Below are positions 1 through 10,389 of a stretch of 64,000 nt of DNA, in pieces (position 1 is the stretch's first letter; each line of letters begins with the position of its first letter). The stretch comes from Pseudoscleropodium purum (lineage: Eukaryota > Streptophyta > Bryopsida > Hypnales > Brachytheciaceae), in assembly GCA_963969395.1 (NCBI GenBank), contig OZ017799.1, forward strand, positions 22,074,501 to 22,138,500, given 5' to 3'. The notes beneath the pieces were generated by a model. It was not told the origin of the DNA, searched no databases, and saw only the letters and a list, made by a program, of their open reading frames with translations. A program made the position numbers and the translations under genes.

Positions 1-69
1 ACAATACCTTGCTTCAATAACTCACAATACCCTGCTTCAATAACTCACAATACCCTGCTTTGATAAATC
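1..69. repeat. 23-bp tandem repeat, three copies
   Basis: Three consecutive 23-bp units, each starting ACAATACC and containing TGCTT, run from the first base of the window. The first two differ by one base and the third by three or four. The array probably continues beyond the left edge. Confidence 0.9.
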
Positions 70-814
70 ACAGCACAACACAAAAACACTCTCCAATGCC
101 TAAATGGTTTGACATTGCACAGAAATAAAGATCTTACCTTAAAAATCGATTATTTGCTTCATTACATTTGTTGGGGCACAAAGCCTTGTACAGATGAAAC
201 AAAAGATAAACCAGTTACATGTTTCCAAACTAACTCTCAAATAAAACAACCAAAGACAGGATGTGAAAGAGAAAACTTCAAGGACCTGAACATACTAAAC
301 ACAAATCGCGGGTCCCATGGCCTGTTATCTATACAAAAACAATGGAACACAGTAGGAGAAATCATCCACACAACGATTCTCCGTTCCGGCAGGTGAACGA
401 GGAGGTATCGAGAATAGAGATAGTGGTTCATGGGGACATTCAGCACGATTCTAAAAAGGGTGAAAATCAATCTTCTGCACGACTTTGGGAGGAATTCTAT
501 CTGAAGAAGTGAACCGAGAACTACTTTAGGTGAACTAACAGTGCTACCAGGTTCAGCAGGAGTTTTTTCACCTGTTGTTGTCTAGCTATCCAAGTGGTTG
601 TATCTTGGAAATGCTCATTTCGTCAAAGGAAATAAATGCTCACTAGTCACGACGGTTCAGAGATTTATGATGCACTCATCCAGCCTGGCCATCTGCTACT
701 TCACTTATGTGAAGTACGAGAAAAAATCTAGACACGAGTGCTTGTGGAGAGGAGCTGCCGATTTATATTGGATGTACTAAGCTGGAAATTGGAAAGCTGC
801 ATCAACATGAATTC
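70..814. other. Downstream flank of the HPt gene
   Basis: No protein family is recognisable in either strand. The part next to 815 is expected to be the 3' untranslated region of the minus-strand HPt gene. The open frames here are short and show no conserved motif. Confidence 0.5.
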
Positions 815-2845
815 CTAAGAAGGAATAACGCCTCCAGCAGCCACAATTCGTTTCTCCAGCTGCACCACCAAATTTATCAACACATGCTTAAAAACAGAGG
901 AATGTGACAAATTGAAGAGCACAAATAGGGAAATGGTAGAGCCTTCGACACTTAAACGACCTATTTACTAGGTTCCATGTAAGCCTCTATTGACGGGCTC
1001 CAAAAAATAGAACAAATCTCAAACAGCTTCAGTGTCCAAGCTACATAATGGTGCCCGATGCAATTCAGTAACCCCTGCGTGCCCACATGGCCAAAAGTGG
1101 CCACTTTAATATCTTTAGGAGGTGAAATGAATCATTGAGGAAGCTTCAAGGAAGGTAATAAAATGTGCCCATAGAAGAAGAGGTCGTACCCTACAATTTT
1201 GAATTATAGAAAAATGTTTCGGAAGTTAGAATAATCGACTGTTCGGTACGATGACCAAGCAGACTCTCTTTTTCGCTTGGGTACTTGAAAGAATGCATAG
1301 AAAATCAACATGTACCATAGTATTCCATGCTAAAATAATGAGCACTAATATCAGATATACTCTGGTCGTAGCAAATACCTCGAGCATTTTTCCAAGTTTA
1401 GATTTGACAATATTGAACTCCTCTTTCACCTTCACTAGGTGATCAAGACACCTGCAATACAATGCATACAGTCATTTCCAGTTGATGCGAAAATTCATGA
1501 CATCATATATTAATTCACAGAAAGTACCGGTACTCGCTGCTAACATCAACACTTACCCTTGCTTATCTCCATTATCACAACAATGTCGAAAAGTGATACA
1601 CGTTTTCATTACTCGTTGCGCACCAACACTGAAACACGCCACGCAGATAGATTAGCTACCCATTGAGTGGCACATAGCACTCTAATGCGCCCCAAGAGAT
1701 GGCATTACGATTCTACTTGAAATCCAATACAAATGATATTGGATCAGGACAAGACCCACCAAAAAAGAGTTTCATGTACATTCAAGACATGATCCTATGA
1801 GAACAACTTCAAAGGTCAGCAACGTCAAAAAAGTTCCATACAGTGAAGCCCATAGAGACACATTTCCTGCTGGCTAACCCATAGATTCATGCCCCCCAAT
1901 AAAACTATACCTGGCGCTGCTGCCTTTGAATGTATGAACATAACCGTCCACAACCTTGAAATCCACAGGATCTTCCTTCCTACAAATTCCGATTACCAAA
2001 CCTCCAATTAATACCCTATATTATCCTCTTGCGCCAATACACACACAACAGATTCTTCTTCAAACGATCATGTTTCAGATCCAGGTCCAGAAGCCATACA
2101 ACGATCCCGAAAGATTTTCGAGTAGCTTCTCGGAGTCGTCGAAAAACAGAGTCACCACCTCCTCCACGAAATCAGGGGTGCTTTCATCTTGCAACATCTG
2201 AAGCTGACTGAACTGCTCATCCAAAATACCCTGGCAATCCCCCAAAAGAAACCACCCATCAACAACTAATGTAAGGTCTCCATTCCCCATCCAGTAAGAT
2301 AGGGAGAGGTTCCATTCCCCATACAGGTGAACTTAGAGCTTTTCTCTGTAACCACCTAAACAATTGTTTCATCTAGAAATTTTCACATTCAACCTGTGAT
2401 CAATTGGAAATCCATTGTCAAAAACTAAATGTCCCTAAATCAAGTACTTTCCCAATTAGCCCAATTCAAAGGTCCAACTGTATGGTCCATGGTGGAGCCT
2501 CTGCTGAACTTACTGTGTGATTTGTGGAGCCTCTACCTTACTCAATCTAGCGCCATCCACACGCATCCCGTCTACCTTAACCCTAAAATCTCATCCTCCA
2601 AACCAACATTTCCCAAGCGCATTACTCTCAAGGCCTACCTCACTGAGCATACTATCCAACAAATCCTGATACTGCACCAGAAGCTCCTCCACATCCGGCC
2701 CTTCTTCCTTCACGGGCTCCTCTTCTTCCTCCTTCACGGGCTCCTCTTCTTTCGCCTTCACGGGCTCCTCTTCCTTGGCCGGCAGCGGCACCCCCGCCGG
2801 CACCATCCCCACGGGTGGCTTCGCCGCCGGCGGCTCCTCCGCCAT
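815..2845 (-). CDS. Histidine-containing phosphotransfer protein (AHP-like), six exons
   Basis: This HPt protein should relay phosphate from cytokinin-type hybrid histidine kinases to response regulators, moving between cytosol and nucleus (family knowledge). Exons read on the minus strand are 2845-2639, 2230-2100, 1979-1911, 1628-1557, 1451-1379 and 859-815. All introns are GT-AG and the phases join without a break into 198 aa. Exon 2 carries the helix [16 protein letters not shown]. Exon 3 carries the phospho-accepting His128 in [10 protein letters not shown], where the family usually has HQxKGSS. Exon 4 gives SVGAQRV, and exon 6 ends [14 protein letters not shown], the typical AHP tail. 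Residues 1 to about 50 are an extra proline- and glutamate-rich stretch with repeated EEPVK units; usual AHPs have about 150 aa and lack it. The ATG at 2845 was chosen because it is the first in-frame Met before that stretch; an in-frame Met at 2971 is possible but gives a glycine-rich leader. Confidence 0.93.
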
Positions 2846-3580
2846 CGCCAGCTTGGAGGCGCCTTTAGTGGGGTGCCATGTAGCAGCGCCTCTTCCTCCC
2901 CAGCCTCCACCCCCACCCCCTCGGATGGTAAGCCCCGCCAGCCTTTCGCCCCACCAGAACCAGAAGCCCAACCAGGCGAACAGCTCGACCTGGGAGCCGC
3001 GCCTCCACTGACAGCCCCCCTCCAGTGCTGCTCATGCCCCGCACCAGGCGCGCCAACGTCGCTCCTGCGTTGGTGAGGGAAGGTGAAGCCACCCAACAAT
3101 GATCAAGCTCGGCCCCAGAGCAGAAGTGCACCAATGGGACAGAGGATTGGACAACACCAGGTGCAGTGGAAGCTGGCGAGGGGGATGCAATAGTAACGTA
3201 GTGTTGGATTGAGAACTTGGGATTTGGTGGTGGCGTTGTGGGAGAGAAGAAGCGCTGCTGCCATGGAGTGGAGTGCCTGGAGTGGTGTGGAGCCAGTCAG
3301 GCCGGACGCCTCTGCTGTGACGGCCGGCGTTTGCGCTGCCGCTTCCCTGTGGCACAGGCGGGGCCCTGCCCACGTTGGATGCTGTGCGACTGGGAGGGGG
3401 CGGGCATTCATGGCGGGTGGAAGTTCCAGCAGGCCCAGTCTGGGCCGGTACTGCACCACGCATAGAGAAGAAGTGGGGCCAAAGGAGGGCAGCCGTGGAA
3501 GAGCCTGCGTTCTCAAAAACCTTGCAGCATTGGAACGCTGTTGGGAAGGTGTGACGGTCAAGATGAGTGGTCAAGATCAG
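2846..3580. promoter_or_regulatory. GC-rich upstream region of the HPt gene
   Basis: This stretch is far richer in G and C than most of the window and contains many CpG dinucleotides. It lies directly upstream of the HPt start codon. Long open frames occur on both strands, as expected of GC-rich DNA, but none shows a recognisable motif. It most likely contains the promoter and 5' untranslated region. No TATA box could be assigned with confidence. Confidence 0.45.
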
Positions 3581-4765
3581 TAGTCACGGTACTTTCGCAC
3601 GGGGTTTGAAATCCAGTTGTAATCGCGGGAATCATGCGTGGCATTTGGTTCATTCACGGGAATCATGTGTGGCAAGTGTAACGCTTTTGAGGACTTCCGA
3701 TATTCGTCCGTGTGTCGGATTCAGTCTTGCTGTATTGTTCTCCTTTTAACCCCACGTCTCTCTAGAACTGAATCTTGCTACTAACGACTGATTTCACCTT
3801 GACTGAAGTGATAAATTGCAATCAACAACCTTGTGACATTAGTGAGCCGCAACTCTGCAAGAAATTGGTCGGGAAATAAATCCCGCACTCTCTGTTCTGT
3901 TTAGGGTGGTGTCAAATTGGTGTTGAAACGTTTGTGTGCAAAATTCATCTTCAGAGTAGGAGTTCGGACAAATTTGTGATATCAGTGGGCGCCGACTGTC
4001 CATTAGCTTACCAAAATCCGAATTCTCTGTTGCGTTGGCTATATCTTGCATTTCACGTCCATCAATACGACCGAAGCTTGTGTTGAGCAGCTTCCAAGAC
4101 ATCATTTCTAGGTGCGCACATCGACGAATGCATACATAGGACCTAACCTCGATGATTTTAGAATATAATGAAGGGCGTAGAACGTGTAATAGCGACAAGC
4201 ATGGAAACACAATGAGGGTGGTAGTCGTTGTCTGACATTCTCTGGTGCTCTTTTGGAAATAGTCTGCTGCTGGAGGAGCGAACGCTGAGCCTCCTACCTC
4301 GCAGTCGAGCATTACTCCAGGAGCTTATGGTACGTTCCAGTTCAAAATTGCGAGCTCTGGCATCTCTTGCATGTATGGCACCGTTTTTTGTTCTGGGTCG
4401 ATCAAATGGCTACCAAATTTTGAAATGGGTCTTAATATGGGCGAAAATGAAATGTACGGGAACCGGATTTCTGCACGACATTCACTTCCGTAGCCAAATT
4501 TTGTAAAGGAAATTACCATATTATCATCACAACTGCAATTTTTTTTTCAAGTTGTCTATCATTAGATGTGTAAACTTGCAAGTTTACATAAGACTGAACT
4601 CAAGATTGCATACAGTCTAGTCATGCAAGTACTTCCTCACTCAGTAGCCGAAAATTTATGTTGGTCAATCCCCATTGAGGACTTTAATAAATAGAGAAGT
4701 TAATGCCCTAGAGTTGCGTAGGCGTAAAATTTCTTGGAATATAAGTGATTCTGAGCAATTCATAC
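3581..4765. other. Unassigned moderately GC-rich DNA
   Basis: The longest open frame (minus, 4312-3839, 157 codons) has no recognisable domain. The region lies between the HPt upstream area and the HD-Zip remnant. No later HD-Zip exons (leucine zipper or START domain) could be found here on the minus strand, although they would be expected if a whole gene had decayed in place. Confidence 0.4.
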
Positions 4766-4944
4766 CAGCGGTTCTGAAACCAAACTTTGATTTGTTTGGG
4801 CTCGATATTCGCCAAGATTGGACTCTCTTTAATTGATTGATGCCGTCGGCCGATAGAGCTTGGTTTCGGGCATCCATGATACACACGCTCCAATGCTTCC
4901 ACTTGCTAATTAGTGTAACACACATACTTACCAGAGGCATCCAT
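4766..4944 (-). pseudogene. Broken first exon of a class III HD-Zip transcription factor
   Basis: Read on the minus strand from ATG at 4944, the frame gives MDASGKYVCYTN, then a TAG stop at 4908-4906, then QVEALERVYHGCPKPSS and finally NIEPKQIKVWFQNR. This is the start and homeodomain of class III HD-Zip proteins (REVOLUTA/PHABULOSA type), which in plants specify vascular and meristem fate. The stop replaces the usual Glu before QVEAL. Other changes from the family pattern are Arg to Cys after KYV, and loss of the second Arg after FQNR. The fragment ends at TG|GTATG, a splice donor at the usual position of the first class III HD-Zip intron. That points to a DNA-level copy of exon 1 rather than a reverse-transcribed copy. 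No zipper, START or MEKHLA exons were found. Confidence 0.85.
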
Positions 4945-5256
4945 GCTCTTGTATTTATCAGAACCAGCCTGCATGCAATAAAACAGATTGGTTCAAACAT
5001 GCTCAAGTATTCCCATTTACAGAGGTTACAGGTTGGACATGACAAGAGTCTGCACTAATTTCTACTTGTAACTCTGATTGTATTATCATTAGTGTCTGTA
5101 AGTTCCTGCTCTTAATTTGTTTAGGAATTTTGACCTTTTCAGGCTTGAGAGTAAGAATCATGGCGTGAATTCTGGGCTTGCGGACGGACATTAATTAATC
5201 ATCTGTCATTGTATCGAAAATTGTCTGATCTTTACGTACTTGGGGAGTAATTTCAG

Positions 5257-5441
5257 GTGGGGCTCCAATTGGGATACCTGTTTTGCCTCCGAAGCCTGAG
5301 TATGGACCTTTGGTTCCCCCAACCAGACCTCGAGCTATCACGAGTGACTCAGACGTTTCTGAAGATGAAGAATCAGAGCTGGGCCAGAATATTGTGGCAC
5401 CCGGTGATATTAAGCGTGTGAAGAGGGGATCATTCTCTTGA
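5257..5441 (+). other. Orphan exon-like open frame, possible terminal exon
   Basis: After a good acceptor (TTTCAG at 5251-5256) a frame stays open for 60 codons to TGA at 5439-5441. The product is rich in Pro then acidic: it contains GIPVLPPKPEYGPLVPP, followed by a Ser/Asp/Glu-rich patch (SDSDVSEDEESE) and a basic end (KRVKRGSFS). Composition looks protein-like, and the acidic patch resembles a casein kinase 2 target. No family is recognised and no matching upstream exon was found in the preceding 2 kb. It may be a gene fragment moved here, like the HD-Zip remnant beside it, or the last exon of an unrecognised gene. Confidence 0.35.
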
Positions 5442-6690
5442 TTTTGTTGTTCTTCGAGTAGCTCTACTTTTCTGTGTGAAGGTGCTCTTTCGCACCTGGT
5501 GAGTGGAAAGGTCAGGAAGGTCCTTTTGTTTTTACTACATCAGGATGCTTACAAGTGATCCCACTTGCTTAGTGTTATTTATAATAATGTCACGTACATT
5601 CTGAAAGCATGCTCCTGAATCTTGTACGTTAGCATTAATTTATCCTTCAGTTTGTATTCAGCGTTATTGTGCTACAGGCATGCTGGATGCACACTGGATG
5701 CCCACACTTGATATCTGTAGTTGCAACTGACATCATCTCGTCGTGCCTGGTACGTGAATCCATACCAGAGTGCTTGAATTTCTTGTATTTTGCTAGATTT
5801 TCCAGTTCTCCAGCTACGAATTCTCCTATCTGTTTCGAATCCAATCCTACGCAACTGAAAGTGCAGAATCATAGCTCAAAATTCTATTCCATTCATACAT
5901 TGAATTGGATCGATCGAGGTGGCAAATTCTTGAGAGTGCTGCGTACAATTCAAGATACAAACGGTGGGTCGCAGGAGAATACAAACCTCTCATCATTCGC
6001 GGACGTCCTATCCATGCTCAGATTACGAAGTTGAGTTTTCCTGAGACGAGGCGCGTTGGAGAGAATCGAAACACTTGGATCTCTGGTTAGACGGATCATT
6101 GTATCCTGCAAATTCATGTACAGTAGAGGTAAACGTAACGTCCGAAACTCTCGTCAGTAGGAGAGTTATTGGAATGTGTAGGCGATGAAGAAGTAGATTT
6201 GTTGGGATAACTTACGTAAAGCAATTGAAGAATGCAAAAACTCCCTCAAATTTGTACACATTTGTTGCTCCCCTAATTTAAGTTGTCTTTTGAAGGGCGA
6301 ATCGAATGTCGAGACCTTGACTAGCTACTGTGCTGAGGATGCTCTGACGCGGTCAACCAACTGGAGTGGTGTACAGGGGACGGTACTGTACAGGCCGAGC
6401 CATCCCAAATCGAAATGCGGTGCAGTTGGTGGAGGGGTCACGCATCTTTTGTTTGGCAGCATGTGGGAGACGTTGCAGGACATTCCGGGTCTGGTTTCCT
6501 CGGAATGCGAGCTGCTTGCCAGGTGGCAGGCAGGAGCACGCTAGCTACCCTCTCACGTCCGCAGGGTTTTCTTTTTTTAAACTAGGATACTCCTGCGGTG
6601 CTCAATTCATTGACTTGGTTTCATTGACTTGGTTTTGTGCCGGATTTCCTCTCGTATGGAAGCTTATCTAAATATCGTTCTATATAATTA
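5442..6690. other. Unassigned higher-GC DNA to the edge of the gene block
   Basis: Several overlapping open frames (for example 5669-6034 and 6290-6544, plus strand) have balanced composition, but no motif or family is recognisable. Near 6670 the sequence turns sharply AT-rich, which marks the right edge of the gene-bearing block. Confidence 0.4.
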
Positions 6691-7540
6691 ATCCTAACCC
6701 CAAATCCGGGATATGTACGCAAGCTAAGTGGACCCAAAAAATGAAAAAATCAGCAGGGCTCCTAAATTCTATACCTTAAATTAGGTGGTTTGGTTTTGGT
6801 TGATATGTTGAGATCTAAGAAATTTTGAGCCTCTAGGTTGCACTATTTGAAAGCTCTCCATGAAGAAGTTTTAGGGAGTCCTCAATTATTTAGATGTAAT
6901 GTGCAATCAAATGAAGGGTACCTATAATTACCTTGGCCTAAATTTTAGACAATGTTTAGAAGAAATTTAGCATCACTAAAATGCGGTATTTCTCATTATA
7001 TATAATGAAGGGTAGGGGATTAAAATTATGTATTAAATACATAATTTTTTCAATTTTTTTTCTTCTAAAAGTAGCCACCTTTGCAAAAAGATCCCTCCAA
7101 AATTTGAACTTTTAAAAACAATAGTAAGTAGAATATTATTATCCAAGTAATTGAATCCTATGCTTTTGTAGACAACAATTGTGACTGCTAGTGGATGAAG
7201 ACTAGTAGATGAGTTGTCATAGATGATGTTAAGCAAACTTTACGTTTATCTTTAGTCTTCATTTTTTCTTTGTATTTTCATGTTAACAAACCTTAAGTTT
7301 TTGCAATTTCAAAGGATGACAATAGAACTTCTTTCATGCAACCTTCAGTTCTTAATTGAGTTTTTGGACTCCATCTTCATTTCATATGATGTGTTTGTGA
7401 ACATAAGACTTGCATTTCTACATAGGGCATTGTTTTCCTCCCACCCTAAACCCTAAACTCTTTGTATACATGCTTTGGAAGAATATATTATTGGATGTTA
7501 TGTTTACTACTTTGTCCATGCCTTCATAATTAGTTCCGGT
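6691..7540. other. AT-rich intergenic DNA
   Basis: No coding motif on either strand. A short telomere-like stretch (CCCTAAA twice, near 7444) occurs; it is too short to mean more than chance. Confidence 0.6.
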
Positions 7541-7665
7541 TTCAATGTATTGGAGTGTAATTGTTGTTTTGGACTTCACTTTTAATGTACTGGAATGTAT
7601 TGGTTGTTTTGGACTTCACTTCCAATGTGCTAGAACATATTGGTTGTTTTGGAATGTTTTGGACT
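7541..7665. repeat. 40-bp tandem repeat, about three copies
   Basis: The string TTGTTTTGG starts at 7564, 7604 and 7644, exactly 40 bp apart. The first two copies share 17 identical bases including GGACTTCACT. The open frame across it is a by-product of the repeat. Confidence 0.85.
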
Positions 7666-10148
7666 CCCTTTCAAAATGTTGCACTTCTTGTTATCTACTA
7701 TATGTTATATGGAGTATCATATATGCATGCCAAACTTTTAATAATAAATTGTCTTTTGATCCCATAAATATTAGTAAGAATTGTGCAACTCTTCTTTAAC
7801 TATAATGAACATAGGCCACTAAAAAAGAACATGAAAAAGATGTAATTAAAAATAGGGTATACAAAATAAGTACAATTTAGAAATTTTTGGTGAAGATAGC
7901 CCTATATAAATTCTAAAATTTTACCTACATAGCCCCTTTATAATAGAAGCTTGAACGCACATGATGTCTAAAGATACTATAATGCACCCTCCAAGCAAAG
8001 AATGGTGCAGAAAATTTATTTTGTGGTGTTTGGATCTATGGTGTGAAAGTTATAAAATTTTAGACTATTTTTAAATTAAAAAATTGAATTAAATTATCTT
8101 TCATTTTGAAAAAAACATATCTTTTTCATTGCATGTCCAAACACCACAAAACAAAGTCCTTGCACTCCTTTGTGTTAAAGCTTTCTATTCATATAAAAAA
8201 ATACAAACTCTCACGCTACAACAAAACCCTTGCATTCCTTCAAATATAGAAGATACGGAGTATTGGATTTCACAAGTTTTTATAAATTAAAAAATTTAGA
8301 AAAATCATGTTTACTTTTATTTTGGATGTGACTATGGCACACTAGTCAACACTAAAGCAAGCATGTGCATTTAAGATGCAGACCCAAAAAACTGCCACTT
8401 CTTGCTACTGTGCCTATTTTATATTATTAGAGTAGTCGAATTATTCATATTTTTGTTTCAGCACAATAAAGCAAGTGAATGTATTTGGATACCATATACA
8501 ACAACTACAATAGAATGTGAGTGGGGAGTGACAAGTATTTAGAGTTGAGCATTCATCTAGATAGTTTTTCAACTAAAAAAGATGTGTCAGTGACATAAAT
8601 AGTTATATTAACTAAAAATAATAAATCCAAAATTATTGAAATATAAATTACTAAAAATAGAAAGTTGAAGAAAGTTATTTTTTTACTAAAAAAGTTTTAT
8701 TTAAGGTTGTCGATTTGTATTGTTTTAAAAAATATATATATATTCTTCATTTTTTAATTGAAATATTACTAGCCCAACTAATGAAAATTATATTAACAAA
8801 ATTCTTATTGAAAGCCCATCCAAAAACTAGAAAACAATTTCAAATACTTTGTGAATCAATGAATAGAAATAAATGAGAATTTGGCTGTTTTATGAGTGGA
8901 TAGTGATAAAGTTTTGTTTTTTTTAAAACCAAACATAAACCTCCAAAGGGGATATACATGTCATTTTTCTATTGAATGTAAAAGTTTTACTTTCAAAAAT
9001 TCTCAAAGGGTATATGTATAGTTTTTTTTAAAAGGAACCTCAACATTTTCATTCAAAAAAATATTTCCACAAGTGTTGAAGGAAAATACATAGTGATCTT
9101 AAATGAAGCCTATAGTTCAACCCTAAAATCTTTGGCACTCTAAATCCTAATTTCTATAATTGAATCTTTATACTATGAGCTCAAATTACCACTCTTTTAA
9201 AGAGAACAAATGAGGAGAGCCAGTTGACATTGAAGCTATAGCTATCATGTACCTAAATCCTAAAACGTGACAACAAAATTCCAGTGAATGCGATTTTGTA
9301 ATTCCAACCCTAATTCCAATAGCAACTCCTTGTAAGAATTTCCTTCAATAGAGCCAATATTGTTATTTGATTGATTGTTAATTGTTGTCATCACCTTAAG
9401 CATTGACGCTCCAAACCTTCAACGTACAACAAAAACCCTTAGTTGATTGAAAAAATGAAAAACAGAAGGTATCGCTTAGCTTGTACAATCATCTTCAACT
9501 CTTAATTTCATCGAACAATCACCGTGGTGCAATTTGGTCCAAAATTACCAAAAATGAAATTGAAAGATCTACACAAAAATTGAATTCACTAGATCTATGT
9601 AGTCGTAAACCCTAAACCTCCTTGGACTTAACACAAAGAAATTGAATTTTGAAACATAAGATTTAAGCAAATTTAGAAGTACCTTAGAGGTAAGTGGATA
9701 GTTTTGTGGTGGAATTGCAGCAGCTTGTGAAACAATCTCCAAATTTGTTTGTGTATGTTTCTTGCCTGCTTAGATTGCAAAATCCAACCTAACTCTACAT
9801 TTCTCTCGAAACCTTTAGAACTAAGGTCGCCCCCCGAATGGCCATTCAAATGTGCGAATGGGCCAATGAGCAAATTATACATTCCGGAGAGCCTGAACAC
9901 AAAAAATTTGATTAAGGCAACATCTAATTTAATTTTCAAAAATTAAATCGCAGTAGCTAAGAACCTTAACTGCAGCTACGTCCAAGCATGCCATTTCAAC
10001 AAAATTAACAATCTTCAAATTGGACTTGATTACTCAATTACATCATATTATGTAACACAATAACGACCATTCAATTTAATTCAATCAGTAACAATCAATA
10101 GCAAAATGAACAAGTTCAATTCAAAGTCTCTTGTGCACCAATTGAGGG
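7666..10148. other. AT-rich intergenic DNA, no gene seen
   Basis: Long A/T runs and short, low-complexity open frames only. An open frame near 9673-9939 has no recognisable domain. No RNA gene was recognised. Confidence 0.6.
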
Positions 10149-10389
10149 GTGCTATTATGTGAGCATAGGAGTGTGAGCCCATGAGCCTAGAATACTACAC
10201 ACCTATGTCATAGGTGTATATATTATAGAAATCGTCTATGATTATAGGGTATATATGTTATAAATATCCATATTATAGGTGTTTATGATGCATACACCTT
10301 CTATAGTGTGGGGTATCTATATTATAGGTACCTATATTGTAGGCTCAATGCTCACAAGCTTGCATTCTTGGGCTCACATACTAGCACCG
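10149..10389. mobile_element. Small TIR element (MITE-like)
   Basis: The left end reads GGTGCTATTATGTGAGC and the right end, in reverse complement, GGTGCTAGTATGTGAGC, one mismatch in 17. The interior is about 240 bp and full of TATTATAGGT-type motifs with partial dyad symmetry, so a transcript could fold. It has no coding capacity. A target-site duplication could not be fixed, so the superfamily is open. Confidence 0.7.

Noticed and set aside
1226..1378. Reading through the donor at 1378 to end the HPt protein at 1226
   Set aside because: The read-through tail is hydrophobic and unlike the family, whereas splicing to 859 gives the canonical AHP C-terminus in phase.
3032..3583. Long overlapping open frames on both strands in GC-rich DNA
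   Set aside because: Frames overlap in several phases on both strands and carry no family motif; they reflect few stop codons in GC-rich DNA upstream of HPt.
7440..7460. Telomere-like CCCTAAACCCTAAA
   Set aside because: Only two units in AT-rich DNA; chance or a minor motif, not an interstitial telomere.
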